A DNA stretch of 64,000 nt from Datnioides undecimradiatus (GCA_008933995.1 WARS01000029.1:22504879-22568878); one strand, 5' to 3'; counted from the stretch's first letter, positions 49,901 to 62,841 are shown. A program made the numbers and translations. Notes: a model not told the origin generated them from the letters alone.

Positions 49901-52873
49901 ATGCAATAGGAGCACAGTACTGAATGTTCCCTTGACAGAATATTGCATTCGCCTCGGCTTAATTTCATTTAAAAGGAGGGACAGTGCATTACACTTAGCC
50001 CTGACTGCATTCTACAGCCATTCCTCAGTTTGTTAAACCGATTGTGCGTGTTGTGGTGGCCTGACCTGCGCGCGCTGTCAGCTGTTACATGTCTTGTTAG
50101 CGCGGGAACATTCTGTGAGACTGACGAGCAGCGGCGTTGTGCTTATGTCGGGGTTACAGTTTACGTTTTGGCCCGCGCTGCGAGCGGACACGCGGACGAA
50201 TTTCACTTCAAGAGCTCAACAAGGCAGCGGCGTTTTAAGCTTGGACCCGGTACGTACTTTAAAACGATACATTAGCCGGTCCCGGTGCGCCACATGATCG
50301 CTCCTGAGTCTCCAGCGATCGTCTCAGCCTCAGCTGCCGTGCATTGTCCTTATTACTCCCAGCTGCACCTAATTGCTCTGATGTATTTAAGCTTGAGTCC
50401 CTGGACAGTCAGCTCATTAGGTTCCCTCGCTGCACTGACTTGCTCGGCTAAATTTCATACTAAATTCACATTAACCTGCTCTGAATTCTCCCCTCAGCTC
50501 AGGCTTCAACTGCACTTCTTTCTCAGTGCGTCTCTCTTCTTCTGTCTCCCTCGTCAGTCATCCTTGCTCCCAGCAAACACTTTCAAACAGCCTCGGTCTG
50601 GCTCCCTCAACCACCTACCAAGCTACAGACCTTTAGCTCATCTCCTTTCTCACTGAACTATGATTAAAGCCTCAGCACTTCACAAGCCTTCCCTGCATCC
50701 TCTTTTGGTTCTACTCTGCTACTTCCGGTTGAATGATGCAGTTGAAGCTAGTTTCGACTGCATGTTTTTAACCAAGCAGCAGCCCCTGGCATTCTTTAAA
50801 CGATCAACACTGTAGAGCAGAGTCATGTTTGTAGTGTGCGGCACGAGAATGCGGGCGCATGATTCACTTCCTGCTGTCGGTTTCCTGCCAGTCCACCTGT
50901 CGGCCATCGGTGGCAGTGTTGTGCCAACACAATAGCGACGCACCAGCAGAGGCAGTGAAGAAGAAAACTGTTTATTCCAATGCCCCATGCTTTTACTGCA
51001 GTATTTAGCATTAGCATGCCCCACGGCCGGGGGAACGTTTTGCAGCTAAAGTGAATTTAGCCTTTGAAAACTCTTAAATATGAGTTTTAATAATACATAG
51101 CGCGAGATACATAATTTAATTCATTGTTACAATAATTGAGACTATGAACAGAAACTGGTTTGATGTTTTTCAGTGTCATGGTTAAACTTCTCACAAATAA
51201 CTGAACTTCAAAGAAACATGACAATCTGTAATTGCCCGTCTTTCTACAATGCAATGAATTTACTCTTCAGTCCATGACTAAAGTTTGCATTCTCAGCACA
51301 GGTCTGCGCTCCCTGAAGTGTGGCGGACCACTGCTTTCAGCTTGCGTTAGCACAGCCATGCGGGGACTTCACCACATTCAAACAGCAGCAATGTGTGCGC
51401 GCTCATTAGGCCGTGTGTATTCCTGTATGACTAACGTTGCTGCGTATGCACAGATGGACCAGCCCCTCTGCTTTCCCCAGCTTTTTTAGGTAAACAGCAG
51501 AAACAAGAGGGGTGAAAATAAGATGTCAACGTGACATGCGCCTGTAGAAAAACACGACCTTCCTCTGTGTTATCATCCCGGGGGAGCACGTTAATTGATC
51601 ACTTATCTTGACTGATGAAGTCAGGGGGGAAAAAGGATCTCTTTGTGGGAGGATTTTGTTAATCACAAGAGCCGGGTTCTGGGAACAAGAGTGTGTACGC
51701 ACGGGAAAAATGTCAACATAGGACGCAGGGTATTATCACATGATCAAGCTACAAGCTAAAAAAAACATCCCTAGGAGAGCGAGTTCTCAGCTGCTGCACA
51801 GAAATAGGTGCAACGCCGAGGCATCAATCACGTTTTTAAGTGTTTTTGGGGGTTTGTTTTTAACCTCCTCCCTCACCGCCTGATTCATTTGTTCTTTCCA
51901 GATGGCCTGGCTGCCTTCCGGACATTTCTCAAGACCGAGTTCAGTGACGAGAATATCGAGTTTTGGATGGCCTGCGAGGAGTACAAAAAAATCAAGAGCT
52001 CAACCAAGCTCGTGTCAAAGGCAAACAAGATCTTTAAGGAGTTCATTGATATCCAGGCACCAAGAGAGGTGTGTGTATAAGTTTGAGACCACATTTCATA
52101 AACAATGCTTTTCTCTCATTTTTTGCATATGAGCTGTTTTCTGATTTTCATAGATCGGTCATAGCGGGCACTCTCTCCTCACTCTCCACAAGTTCATCAG
52201 CAAGCCAGGTGATCTAGTACAAAGAGCAGCATAGCCCATGTAGTTTTACTGATATTCAGAATAACGAGATGACTGATTGTTTTCTAAGAAAGAAACTCCC
52301 TTCAGATACGTGCATGACCTTTTCCTGAACTTCACCAAGGGTAGGACCGTTGGATCTCTGGCCAATACAAAATATGGTGTTCATGGAGAGCTGATAATTA
52401 AATATAGCTATGCAGTTATTGTTGTAACTAAACTGATCCAATGCAGAAGTTAATGTCCTTCAGCTGAACTGGCATTTGCCAAAAACCTTGAGGTCCACCA
52501 AAAATGGCTTCTAAGCTGTAGGAGGGCCTACCTGATGGATCGCAACAGACCAACAGTGACGTATATGTGTCTTCAGTCTCATCTGGATTTTATCTGAACA
52601 CAAAAAATGAAGTGTAGCCAGTGAATATGAGTGATGTTCTCATTTTGAAATGCGTATTTGCTCTCCCCGTCCTCCCAGGTTAACATCGACTACCGAACCA
52701 GAGAGAAGACCAAGCAGAGCCTGGAGGATCCGTCCCCAACCAGCCTCAACGAAGTCCAAGCTAAAGTCTACAGCCTCATGGAGAAAGACTCCTACCCACG
52801 ATTCCTCAGGTCCAAGATGTACCAGGACATGGTCAACCGGGCGCATGCACAAGGCCAGCGGAGGTCTGTTTGA
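46833..52873 (+). CDS. rgs8: Regulator of G-protein signalling 8 (four coding exons)
   Basis: The coding exons 46833-46933, 47902-47963, 51902-52068 and 52679-52873 join in frame (phases 2, 1, 0) into 174 aa; human RGS8 is 180 aa. R4-class RGS proteins accelerate GTP hydrolysis by Gi/o and Gq alpha subunits at the inner plasma membrane, shortening GPCR signals; RGS8 is mainly neuronal. The N-terminus [18 protein letters not shown] is nearly diagnostic of RGS8, with Cys7 a possible palmitoylation site. The RGS box runs from about aa 45 to 160. Gα-contact residues are kept: Glu71-Asn72, Asn112, Asp147 and Arg151 (by analogy with RGS4 87/88, 128, 163 and 167). C-terminus QRRSV resembles human QRRLS. 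Start ATG has ACC before it. No disruption is seen, and RGS4/5/16 fit less well at both ends. Confidence 0.95.
46934..47901 (+). other. rgs8 intron 1
   Basis: A 968-bp intron with no repeat or gene recognised; the 127-codon minus-strand frame at 47115-47498 has no family similarity. It ends in a CT-rich tract and CATCAG. Confidence 0.85.
47902..47963 (+). CDS. rgs8: rgs8 coding exon 2 (aa 34-54)
   Basis: A 62-bp exon encoding (K)[20 protein letters not shown], equal to LSTEEATRWADSFDVLLSHK in human RGS8 and starting the RGS box. Donor T|GTAAGT, phase 1. Confidence 0.93.
47964..51901 (+). other. rgs8 intron 2
   Basis: A 3.9-kb intron with an AC microsatellite at 49869-49887 and a CpG-richer patch at 50065-50235. 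At about 50285-50660 pyrimidine-rich text containing CAGCTGCACCTAATTGC and GTATTTAAG resembles 5' ends of some teleost transposons but cannot be assigned. No alternative exon is recognised. Confidence 0.8.
49869..49887. repeat. AC dinucleotide microsatellite
   Basis: About nine AC units, seen directly. Confidence 0.93.
51902..52068 (+). CDS. rgs8: rgs8 coding exon 3 (aa 55-110)
   Basis: Encodes the RGS-box core: [36 protein letters not shown] and IDIQAPRE. Glu71 and Asn72 are the switch-region contacts. Acceptor TTCCAG, donor GAG|GTGTGT, phase 0. Confidence 0.96.
52069..52678 (+). other. rgs8 intron 3
   Basis: A 610-bp intron with no recognised repeat or gene. Confidence 0.85.
52679..52873 (+). 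CDS. rgs8: rgs8 terminal coding exon 4 (aa 111-174)
   Basis: Begins [19 protein letters not shown] and continues through [19 protein letters not shown] to QRRSV and TGA at 52871-52873. It carries Asn112, Asp147 and Arg151 of the Gα-binding surface. Acceptor CTCCCAG. Confidence 0.96.
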   Translation, partial: VNIDYRTREKTKQSLEDPSPTSLNEVQAKVYSLMEKDSYPRFLRSKMYQDMVNRAHAQGQRRSV

Positions 52874-53119
52874 CCCATTGAATCTGATGAAGACCACAGA
52901 GGACATAAAACTGGACCTGTACTGTAAATCCCTCATTAGCCCTTTGACATCATCTCTGAATACTGTGAATCTGGATGGGGCGACATGCTTGACTGTTTCC
53001 TTTGTCTACACCAGCTCCATGCATGCAATCTCTCTTAAAAAGACATGTCTTGGTGGACTGCACTGTACAGTACAGAGAAACAGACCGGATGAGGCTGAGC
53101 TAATCGTTTTACCTCGACT

Positions 53120-53615
53120 TGGTGCTGGGCGATATGTCTGACGATATCAGCACAATGAAAATCACCATGCCATAACTAGTAATTAAACTATTTAAATAGA
53201 ATTAATGTGATTATAAATCTTTATTTCTGAGTTACAGCTGCTGACACCATGAGAAGCAGCTAAGGTTTAAACTATTTCAAAGCTCAAAAATGAAGTTTCT
53301 CCTTTGAGTTTAGGATCATTTTCAGTCAATATTCACTATAGAACAGTAAACAGTCACAATTCAGAAAATAGGAGGAACAGTTCAGTTAACTCTGTGAACC
53401 TCCTTTCGCTTGTTTGGACTTGCCGTCATTTCACACTTTGCCATACCACACTTTGCGTCCTTTGGAAGTGCAACTGGCTGGCGGAGATAAACATCTGTTA
53501 AACTAATAAACACCCCCAGCGCACGGCCTAAAGCACTAAATTAATTTTACTCCATCGTAAAGAAAGACGACTTGTCTTGAGATAAAGATCATTATCCTCT
53601 TATCGCCCAGCACTG
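53120..53615. mobile_element. Non-autonomous hAT-type element in the rgs8 3' flank
   Basis: The left end TGGTGCTGGGCGATA and the complement of the right end CAGTGCTGGGCGATA match at 13 of 15 positions. The flanking 8-mers CCTCGACT (53112-53119) and CCTGTACT (53616-53623) agree at 6 of 8, as expected for an aged hAT target duplication. GTGCTGGGCGATA is a familiar teleost hAT end. There is no transposase frame. It starts about 250 bp after the rgs8 stop, so it is probably transcribed in the 3' UTR. Confidence 0.78.
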
Positions 53616-55121
53616 CCTGTACTTATCTTCTGTTCTTTGTGAAATAGACACTGTCGTACGCAGGTGACTAGACCTGTTGTGGTAGTTTGTGTGTTTACAA
53701 CGAACAACAAAGTGAGTGAACACTTGATATCTGAAACTGTGCCAAACTAGATAGCTATATAATCCTGTGTAGTGTCAACTCTTGCAGGTATCCTATGTGA
53801 TATATTAAATGTGGAGTATAATGAAGGGGTTGGGTTCGTGTTTTCGCTTTCAGTTCATGCAGTTCAGGACTCGGTAATGTGTCATGATTCCCTATTCGAC
53901 TCCAATCTGCACATCCTGTCATTAATGGCTGGGCCGAATTATGTAATAATTTCAGAATTGTTAATATCTTTATTAAAGCCCTGTCATTAAACTATCAGTT
54001 GCATCATTAAGTATAATCAGTTTCTTTGGACAGTTTGACAGAATGACTCATTTGCATGAAGTTTGGAAGTGCTGTCTAAAAAGTAATTGAGATATCTTAC
54101 TAAAATGGAAATTGCACTTGGTTACGTAACTAATTTGCTTATTATCAGCAGTCGGCGATTCATTAAGCTCGACATTACAAAATGGTCCTGCAGATCCTGC
54201 AAGTGGTGAACTGAAAGCAAGCCCAACCCCCATATAACCTGTTCTGAGTTGGGAAAAAATAGTGCTGTGCAAGTTTCCTAAATAATTTTTCAGCATGATG
54301 CAATGCTCAGAATAACTGTTTAGACATCATTTTACCTGTGCGTGTTGAAAGTGACGACTTCAGTCTTGAATATGTCAGTGAGGTGACAGATGTGTTTGAA
54401 CTGTGCTCCCTCGGCGTTTGCACCATTTTTAAAAATGAGATGACTGAAAAGATTCTTTAAGAGGAGACAGAATATTTTCTGTATTGCATGTGTGCTGTAT
54501 AGGCCAAACTGTTGGAGATACAACACGACTGGCTGAACAACATATCGCCCTATATTGTCCGTCACTGTGCTCCACATGAATGTAACCGCCCCCGCTCCCT
54601 ATATTTTGAGATTAAAAATGAATCTGCATCTATATTTTTGTGCACTGCGTGACTTCGTTCTCATAATACCAACAGGGTATTAGAGGCTATGAAAACGCAT
54701 TCATCCACTCATCAGACGGTCGGATTGACCTCAATTCCAATGCCATTTCATAACCGCGATGAAGCCAGACAAAAAAAAACCCTTAATAAATGAAACCCGG
54801 GCCTGAATCTGGGGTGATTCATCGCGCCATTTCAAAAATCATTTATTGGACGAGAGATTTAGGATTGTAATGTGTTATTTATTTATAACTGGCAGGCAAC
54901 GAATGTAATGAGGATTAAAATAACTGGCTGGTCAAAGTCGGTCGACTGCGCCGCAAAAGGCCCGAGAACTTCGCTCAGCACCTGAAACTTCACATTTAGT
55001 CACTTCCTGGGTCGGATGTTTGCAAGCTGCTTTTGACGGGCGGTGAGTCACGCAGAGTAAAGAGAGATGAAAAGCTAAAAACAGAATGACAATCAAACAT
55101 TCATGGCACTATTTCTGTTTT

Positions 55122-55142
55122 AGCAGCAGCAGCAGCAGCAGC
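55122..55142. repeat. AGC trinucleotide microsatellite
   Basis: Seven AGC units, noncoding here, seen directly. Confidence 0.95.
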
Positions 55143-57379
55143 GCTGTGGTCGAATACTCGGTAGACAGTTACGTCTTTATGTCTTAGACACTTTCTCTCG
55201 ACCTCAAGGGAAAATGTCACGAGGCCAAGAAAAGATGTGAAAGAGACTTCACAAGGACTTAGTAAAAGACAATCGAGGTGCTTATTAATATGAATCTGTG
55301 GTGCTCTGCTTGAAAGGAGTTGCAGGGCGGCATTAGCTCCTTTGTTTTTATAAAGTGTGGTCCAGTTTGTCCTCTGCTAAGAGAGATAATAAAGGAAGCA
55401 CTGAAGCAGCTCGCCTTAAAATCTAAAGAAGTCAACATGCTCTTATCGTGGCTACCACTTCCAGGTCATTTCACTCAGCTCAGGACCTTCTAAGCCAAAA
55501 AGGAAAAAAGGCAATTCGACCGCAGCCCCCGCATGTGGGGCACTGGTGGGACGGACTCGCCCACTGTGACATTACACATCCATTAACTTTGCTGCTGTTG
55601 TCAATGTGTTAGTCACGCAGAGAATGAGGGGCGGGGTGAATGTGGGACAGCACACCCGCTCGGCAGACACAACACAAGCCTATCTGGGCCAGCAGACTGC
55701 GAACACAGCCAGGCCGGCAACATCTTGTCGGGGGGGAAGCGATTACAAGGCCGAGCATCGACTCAGCGGGCAATGATGAGCGGTACGACCTGTGGCTACG
55801 AAGGCGTGAATTACAGTGAGCAAACCGCGTGTAGGTGTCGCGGTTGGTGCTCATGCTGTCGTGGAGCTCCGCTGTTGGGGTCAGCGCAGCCAAAAGGCAT
55901 GCACTGCTTTGTAAACAGCACCAGGGCCACTGACTCACAGTTGAGTTTAACCACAGCAAACGTTCAACCTCCCTCATTTTACCCGACTCTACTGAAGAGG
56001 AATGAAAAAGTTTGGATTGAAGTGTTAATTAATGTGAAAACTGTGAGAATCAAATAATCAGTTTCCCTCAGTTTCTTTATCAGTCCATCGCTTTGTTTCT
56101 CTCCCTCTGTCTCTCTTCTCGCTGTAACTCTCCCTCCATCTCTCTGGTCCCTTTATCAATAGTAAACACAATACCCGTGGTGCAGCGCTGCCATGACTAT
56201 GGATCATTGAGAGGATGAGAGGGACAGTTGATTACGCCTCCTGTTCGGCTCGGAGACAAACAACAGAACCACCGCGAGGGGAAAAACAACAGAACAAATT
56301 CGATTGTCCATGTCAAAACAATGACCAGAATCAAAAAAACAGGCATTTTATCAGAAGTTGCGCCAGTCTCACATGACTGCGGTGACGTGAGATGCAAATA
56401 TAACACCGTATTTGTCAGAATACTGAATTATACGGCCGTGTAAGGTACGAGGGCTTGTTTGCAGTGATAAACACACACACAGAGTTATTGACCAGCTCTG
56501 CAGCTCTCTGGAGAACCGTAGCCATGTTCACTGTTTTGATTTTACAACATTTTCACTTTATGGTTCAGTCTCAGGTTCCGTTATCAATAAAGCCTCATAA
56601 ACCCACTGTGCACGAGCTGCCCAGCAACAAACAGCAGCCAAAGCCAAACCAAGGTCACAGGGAGACACTGAAGCAGCTGAAGAATCAACTTTACCCAGGA
56701 GCTGGTGGAGACCAAAACTAGAGTTCAAAAAGACATTGACTATTTGATTGAGGCAAGACTTCAACTGAATGCTAATGTGTCGGTTAGCATCTGACTGCTA
56801 ACACATGTTAATAAGGCTCTAACTGTCTGCACGTCACTCCGTTTGGAGGACGACTGTAGCGCTGTTTGTTTCATGCTTTCTGTTCATCCAACAGTGAAAT
56901 AGATATCATCATATCATTTTAATTGGACTAAAACAGATCTGGAATCAGCCAGAAAGTAAACCGCCACTGTCATCATCACTGAAATATAACTGCTTGATAA
57001 ACTACAAACTTAATATTGTGATACAGACTGTTTACAATCTACAAAACATGTTCACAATGGGCTTAGAAGCAATGCAGCGCTACTCCCTGTTGGTTAGCAT
57101 GTCATTATATAGTTTTAAGATACTGGACATCATGCTCCTGCTAAGTTCCTCTGGTTCACACGACTGGATTTCACGGTCTTGGGGAAAATCAATAAATAAA
57201 CTTAAGGTGGAGTACGTAGGTGGAGTAGAACTATGCATTGAAATGAAAATATTATCATTTAGTCTAACTTTACACATGTCATGCCCATCGGACATGAAAT
57301 AAAACATGTTAAAGAGCAGCATTTATATAAAAGCACCATCACAACATATTATTTCCATATATTGCTCTTTGTACTGTAC

Positions 57380-57449
57380 CTGTATTCCCAGAGGAGTGGG
57401 CTGTCCACTCTTATTTTTGGTCACAAACAACAGTCTCTGGGAATAACAG
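57380..57449. repeat. Imperfect inverted repeat with nested hairpin
   Basis: TATTCCCAGAG at 57383-57393 is the exact complement of CTCTGGGAATA at 57435-57445, extended by CTG/CAG across one bulged base. Between the arms GAGTGG and CCACTC form a second perfect 6-bp stem around GCTGT. Function unknown. Confidence 0.8.
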
Positions 57450-60400
57450 TACCTGCCGCTCCCTGGTATTGACATTACTAAATGTTTGTTATGATCTCCA
57501 AGGCAGCAGGTACATTTCATAGTGTGTGTTTGTGATGTTGACAAGAGTCAGATATCAGTCCTGTTGTTGTCTGGGCCTGGCGTTTCGCAAACCCCACCAC
57601 CGGGGTGCAGCAGGAAAGGGAAAAAGGAAAAAGAAGCCATTCACGTCAAGTTAATCATTATCGGTGATTTCTCCGGGGCAAGCTCTGCTGGTAAAGGACC
57701 ACCTACAAGCCGCACTCATTTAACTGCTGGAGGTGCTTTTGTTCCGGAGAGCATCACGTTCATATATTATTCATGGCTGTGAAATCTGTTTCTGCAAAGC
57801 CCGGCCGCTCGGCTCCTCTCTCATTACAGCCCACCTATCTCCAACACACGCTTCAAACACACACACTTTTAGAAAGTTTATTATTTCACTGAGAATTATT
57901 ATTATAATGAATCCACGAGGCTTCAAGGATGTTTCGGGGCTAAATGAAGAGCACACGTATCGGAGCAGGCACGCCACACAACTTAAGTCAGCACACATTA
58001 TTTCCAATGCAGTGTGACAGGTTCTGTTCCCCACAACATTCCTCTCTCCAGCACGTAGAGCAACAATCAGAACAAAAATGCTCTTTCTACATTGAAATAA
58101 GCCACTTGCGCCTCTTCTAATGACATAACCAAAACACTCGGAGCTCTCGACGTTCGCAGGCAGGGCATGTGACGTGGCACGTGTGCGACTTCACATTCAA
58201 TGAACCGTGATTGCTGCTTTTTCAAACTGCCACTTAGATAAAATATGAAGCCCTCTTAGCTACCAGTGTTGGTGGCAGGCTCCACCAAATACTCTGTGTA
58301 AATATGAACACATGAATGGGAAATGGGAAATGATGAGTGCACACCCGTCATAGCTTTTAAAAAGAGGAGGCGGCGAGAGCCCAAGAAGCCAGATCGCAGA
58401 CAGCCTGCAGACGAGGCAGCAGCGTGTTGCTAAGACAAAATAAAGTACCACTGGGTTCTCTGTTACAGATAAAACATTCATGAACTTAGAGAAAACGGTT
58501 TTATGTCTGTCAAGATAATACAAGGCCACTCGCAAGGAACTCTGCGATCTGTATGATGCAAATGTTCTCTGCAGCAGATTACCAGAGTTAATCATAGAGG
58601 CCAAATCCACCAAAACAACTTTAGGATTAGCACATAAGCACTTTGGCTGCACAGAGTTGATGAGTGTTTTGCAGTAGGTTATAAGAGCAGGGGGAGTGTC
58701 TCATATTGCTATTTTTATTAGCAAAATGCATCTGGACAATTGATCAAGAATTATGATTATTTATTTTCGTTAACCGGTGCATTTCTACCCTTCCCAGCAA
58801 AAGTCAGCCCGCAGAACTGACCGGTTTCATGGGCTGTGAATCATCTCACATGACGCTACTCAGCTGATCAAATCTGTCTGTAAAGATAAGCAATGCAAAT
58901 CAAGTTAGTGGGAGCCATAAGTGCACACACATATGCATAATGTGCATTCAGCTCAGTAATCTATGCATATAAACCTCCACATGTCAAAGTTTGTACAGAC
59001 ATTTGAGTATTGTGTCCAAATGTGCACTAACTGTGCTGTTTTTGCATTTAGTTTGTATGTTGCTGTATATTCTAAGGCAATTCTATAATTCGTGCGTGCT
59101 TGGACGTCAAAGTCAGAGTCAAAGTGATGCTTTGAAATGCCGCTTGTAGGAAAGAGAGCTTAATGTCAATACGGCACTTGAAGCTGTTGTAAGCATATAG
59201 CTCAAAGCACTGTAAGGTCAAGCAGAGCTGCTAACTTGGCTGCTGACTATAAAGGCTCTATTTAAATGATCTATGAGCATGTGGTCTGAGGTGCTTGCGA
59301 GTTGAACGGCACAAGGTTTGGCAAAATACTGTACCTTTGATGTTAGACCAGGTTAAGATCAACACACCTATGGGCACGCAGATGGGTGCAATTGCATTTG
59401 CCTCGTGCACAACGTGGGTGTCTGGCATGAAGAAGACAACTGTGCAAGTCGGAAACTAGTCGCTCTGTGCTGTGCACCACTTTGCACCGGGTGTCAGATA
59501 GCACTTTTAGCCTTGTTGCAAATTCAGAGACGCCACCTGGTACTGGCTGTGCAGTGACCAGCTGACTAACGCTTGCGCAACTTCGGATATATTGCCTGAA
59601 GTATTGCACACATGGCACTGGTGGTGCTGACTGCACTACTTCCATTCACAGATTAATTCTTAAAACTTGAACATTCAGACACCTCGAAGCAGAAAAAGCA
59701 AAGTAGGTGGTGTGACCATACGCATCTTGCATAACTAGACAGACAAGGAAATGTGTGCAAACTCCAACAGAAACACAAGATACAATGAACAAGTTCTTAT
59801 ATAAAATTGTGTACCAGCAATGAAAAACACAGATTAATTATTATTTTACATATTATAACTTTAAATGTTAGGACACTTTGCATATTGTAGGCTTGGCTGA
59901 CCTCTGTCTGAATAGCCCCCCGGGAGTAGTTACGGATCAGAGTGTCGCTGAGGGGGGGAGCACACTCCAGTGGTTATTGTTTAACAGCCACAGCGAGCAT
60001 CTGGCGAGGCCTGCGGCGGGGCGCTCTTCCCCTCCCCAGAGGAGGATCAGACAGATGAGCAACCTGAGGCTCCTCCGTGCACACTGCCAGACGCACTCCC
60101 ACAGAGACCCAACAGGACCACTTCACAAATGTTGAGAGGCTTGAGGGAAAAAAAAAAGCAAAAAACAAAACAGGACAACTGTCCGAGCACAAATCCTAGC
60201 ACTTCTCATTCAGTTTGTGAATGTAAGTTACTATGTGGGAGTTTCACAGTTTTAAAATAATTGAATAGTTGGAACTCCAACCCAAACTGGCACTCTTTGA
60301 ATCTTTTCTAACATTTTAACCCAAAAGCTTTCGTTAAACTTGGTCAATGTTTTATCCAAGAACATTAAGTGGCTGAGACCCAAATTTAATTTAGTTTTTA

Positions 60401-60944
60401 AAGAATCTTTAATTCTTGTCCAAGATCAGGAAGCCTCCTCCGCTCACATATCCAGACTGTTAACAGTTTTAATGAAATATCAGCAAAACCCTTGATATTC
60501 ATCCTTTTTACTTTTCTGCCGTGGTTGATCGTTATAGAGATAAACCCCTCTGAAGACGTTCTTCGTGTCTTCACGGTGCAAATATATGCATGGATGTGCA
60601 ATCCAGGCATGGATTTGGCCTCATTTAAAGGTGTTGCTGTATTTTGACATGTCACGTCCTTGACACCAACTAAATAATGCAAATAATTCGCCTTCTGTGG
60701 TTTCTAAAACAGCCTGTTTATGGAACTGCATGGCCTATTTCTCAAATTAAAGGAATAGTTTGAGAGTAAGATGATATGATTGATGCCTCAGTGTAGATGA
60801 TAGACAGATTTTGACAAGTTTCGAGTCATTTCTTCTAAATTAGGACAACACAAATTCTCTCTATATTGAAAAATGTTGGTAAAGACCAAAGTTGGCTCGG
60901 CGAGATGGGAGTTTTTCCAATCAGGGAGAGATTATACATACGTC

Positions 60945-61032
60945 TTAAGGGATAGTTTGGGTTTTTTAAAGTGGGGTTGTATAAGGTGTTTAACCATTTT
61001 CAGTGTATTACTTACAGGAAGTGGCGGTCATG
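60945..61032 (+). repeat. Fragment of a dispersed teleost repeat
   Basis: TTAAGGGATAGTTTGGGTTTT, AAGTGGGGTTGTATAAGGTG, CAGTGTATTACTTACAGGAAG and TGGCGGTC match, in order, a dispersed repeat family I recall as common in percomorph genomes. An AAAGGAATAGTTTGA piece at 60749-60763 may be from a second family. Confidence 0.5.
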
Positions 61033-62841
61033 TGAACAGACGCCATATGGGACACATTTTATTTGCTTTACTTTGCTGTGAGACAGCCTTTTCAACAGGA
61101 AACTGAAGCATCATACCAACCAGACTCAAGACACATGTCTCACATGGAGGTTGTTGATCTACCGTTGCCTCAGTCTGTGGGTATCTTATTGTGTGACTTT
61201 AATGACCCTGAAGTAATCATTTGAAAAAAACAGAAATACCAAATTACCATGAAACATTCGTGAAATCGACTTTCCACCAGCTTGACAATGCCACCACTCT
61301 TGTAACGTTCAAGGTCACGAACAGACAGTTTAAACAAGTTTAAAATGTTAAAACCGTGTAATTCTCTCTAGATATACGGATACATTAGTATAACAACGCA
61401 TTTCATTATTCAAGAGGGAGGAAGTTCTATTTTATTTTAGTAAATGGATAAATGTCTGACATTAGATCATGAACTCATAATGCTCAACCACAAAATCAAT
61501 AAACTCTACACAAAAACCGGAACCAAAATAGGCTAAACTAATTATCTGTCCTGTTTGTTGGAACGTTTCTCGTATTGTGCAGATTCACGGGCAAAAATTC
61601 CCCAGCGGTCCATTTCCCTTTGAATGTTTTCATTCACTTATTCGTTTAAACGGGCTTTCAGCTGCCCCCTTCCGCTCTTTACTGAGTCACCACTCCGACG
61701 GACCTTCAGAAGAAAAAACAAACAAACAAGCCGATGTCATGCCGGGAAACATTACAGACACTTCCTGTGGCATTGACCTGAGACTAGGAGGCTGGAGTTT
61801 TTTTCTGGTTCACCTTCTTTCCTCCGACAAATACGGACCGTGAACACAAACAAGCCGCAGACACACAGCGGTTCTCTGAAAAATGATTGCTTCTGCTGTG
61901 TTTTCATCACTTCCTCGGGCATAGAGTCTGCGGGGGAGACTGTCCACATTTGTCTCTATTTAGTTTTATTGACTGCACAGTGATGTCGCGCACATGCATC
62001 AGCAGCCTGGCAGTACACTGGAAGTTCGCACATAAGGCATCTTGTTCAGTTATCTTCGAGTGTGTCATCAGAGCAGCTGCTCGTGGTGTTTGTTCTGCAG
62101 CCTAATGTGTACGTTCTGTTTTGTCGACGTGATTTGCGATCGGCATCACAAAGCAAAGCAAATTTAACAGCTGGTTAATGCTTCGTGTGGAAACAAAAGA
62201 GCGAGGCCTCCTTGTTGGGGCATGTGGAGAGCTGAATTGTCCTCAAGAGCACAATAGTGTTTTTAGCTGTGTAGTCATCATCAATATGAACTGCGGGGAG
62301 CAAGATGTTCATACTGTTTATAACTATGTGTTCAGCAGCAAACATGCTGTGATTTTGAAGCTGAATCAGTGTTCCAGTTTTATCCATTTAGAGAGTTACT
62401 ATTTTATAAAAATATCAAGATTTTAAAAAAGACATTGAATCTAATAATAACAGCCCTGCATGTATCAGATATAATTAAGAAATATAGAGATTTAAGCTTT
62501 TTTGGGGGGGGATATTTATTTTTGGAGCTCTTGACTTGTTTTACATTGATTTTTAGTCTTTTTTTCTTTTCTTTTCAAAATGCTACAAAAATATATGACA
62601 GCAGTTTAAGCCAAGTGAATTTAATATACACAGTCACAACCTGTATGCTTGAATAGTGGTTCCAACAGGTCTTTTTACTGAGCTAGCTTACGAACGAGAC
62701 CCAATTTTTGCTGTTGAAAACCAAAACCACCCAGTCCAAACACATGCTCATCTCAAAAACTCAATGCTAACTTTTTTTTTTGCCAGATAAGGCTAAATGT
62801 ACATCAGTAGCTAGCACTGTTAGCATTTATTAGCATTAAAA

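Larger units (their letters stand above)
53624..62841. other. Intergenic DNA downstream of rgs8
   Basis: No gene recognised. It may include the distal rgs8 3' UTR (ATTAAA at 53972-53977 and 53986-53991). Unique AT/homeobox-site-rich text lies at 54720-54990, and GC-richer text at 55500-55770. Open frames of up to 130 codons show no family similarity. Confidence 0.5.

Noticed and set aside
50285-50660. Pyrimidine-rich open frame and TATTTAAG box in rgs8 intron 2, possibly a transposon 5' end
   Set aside because: Only a vague resemblance to fish transposon leaders, with no boundaries or coding remnant, so it is not listed as a mobile element.
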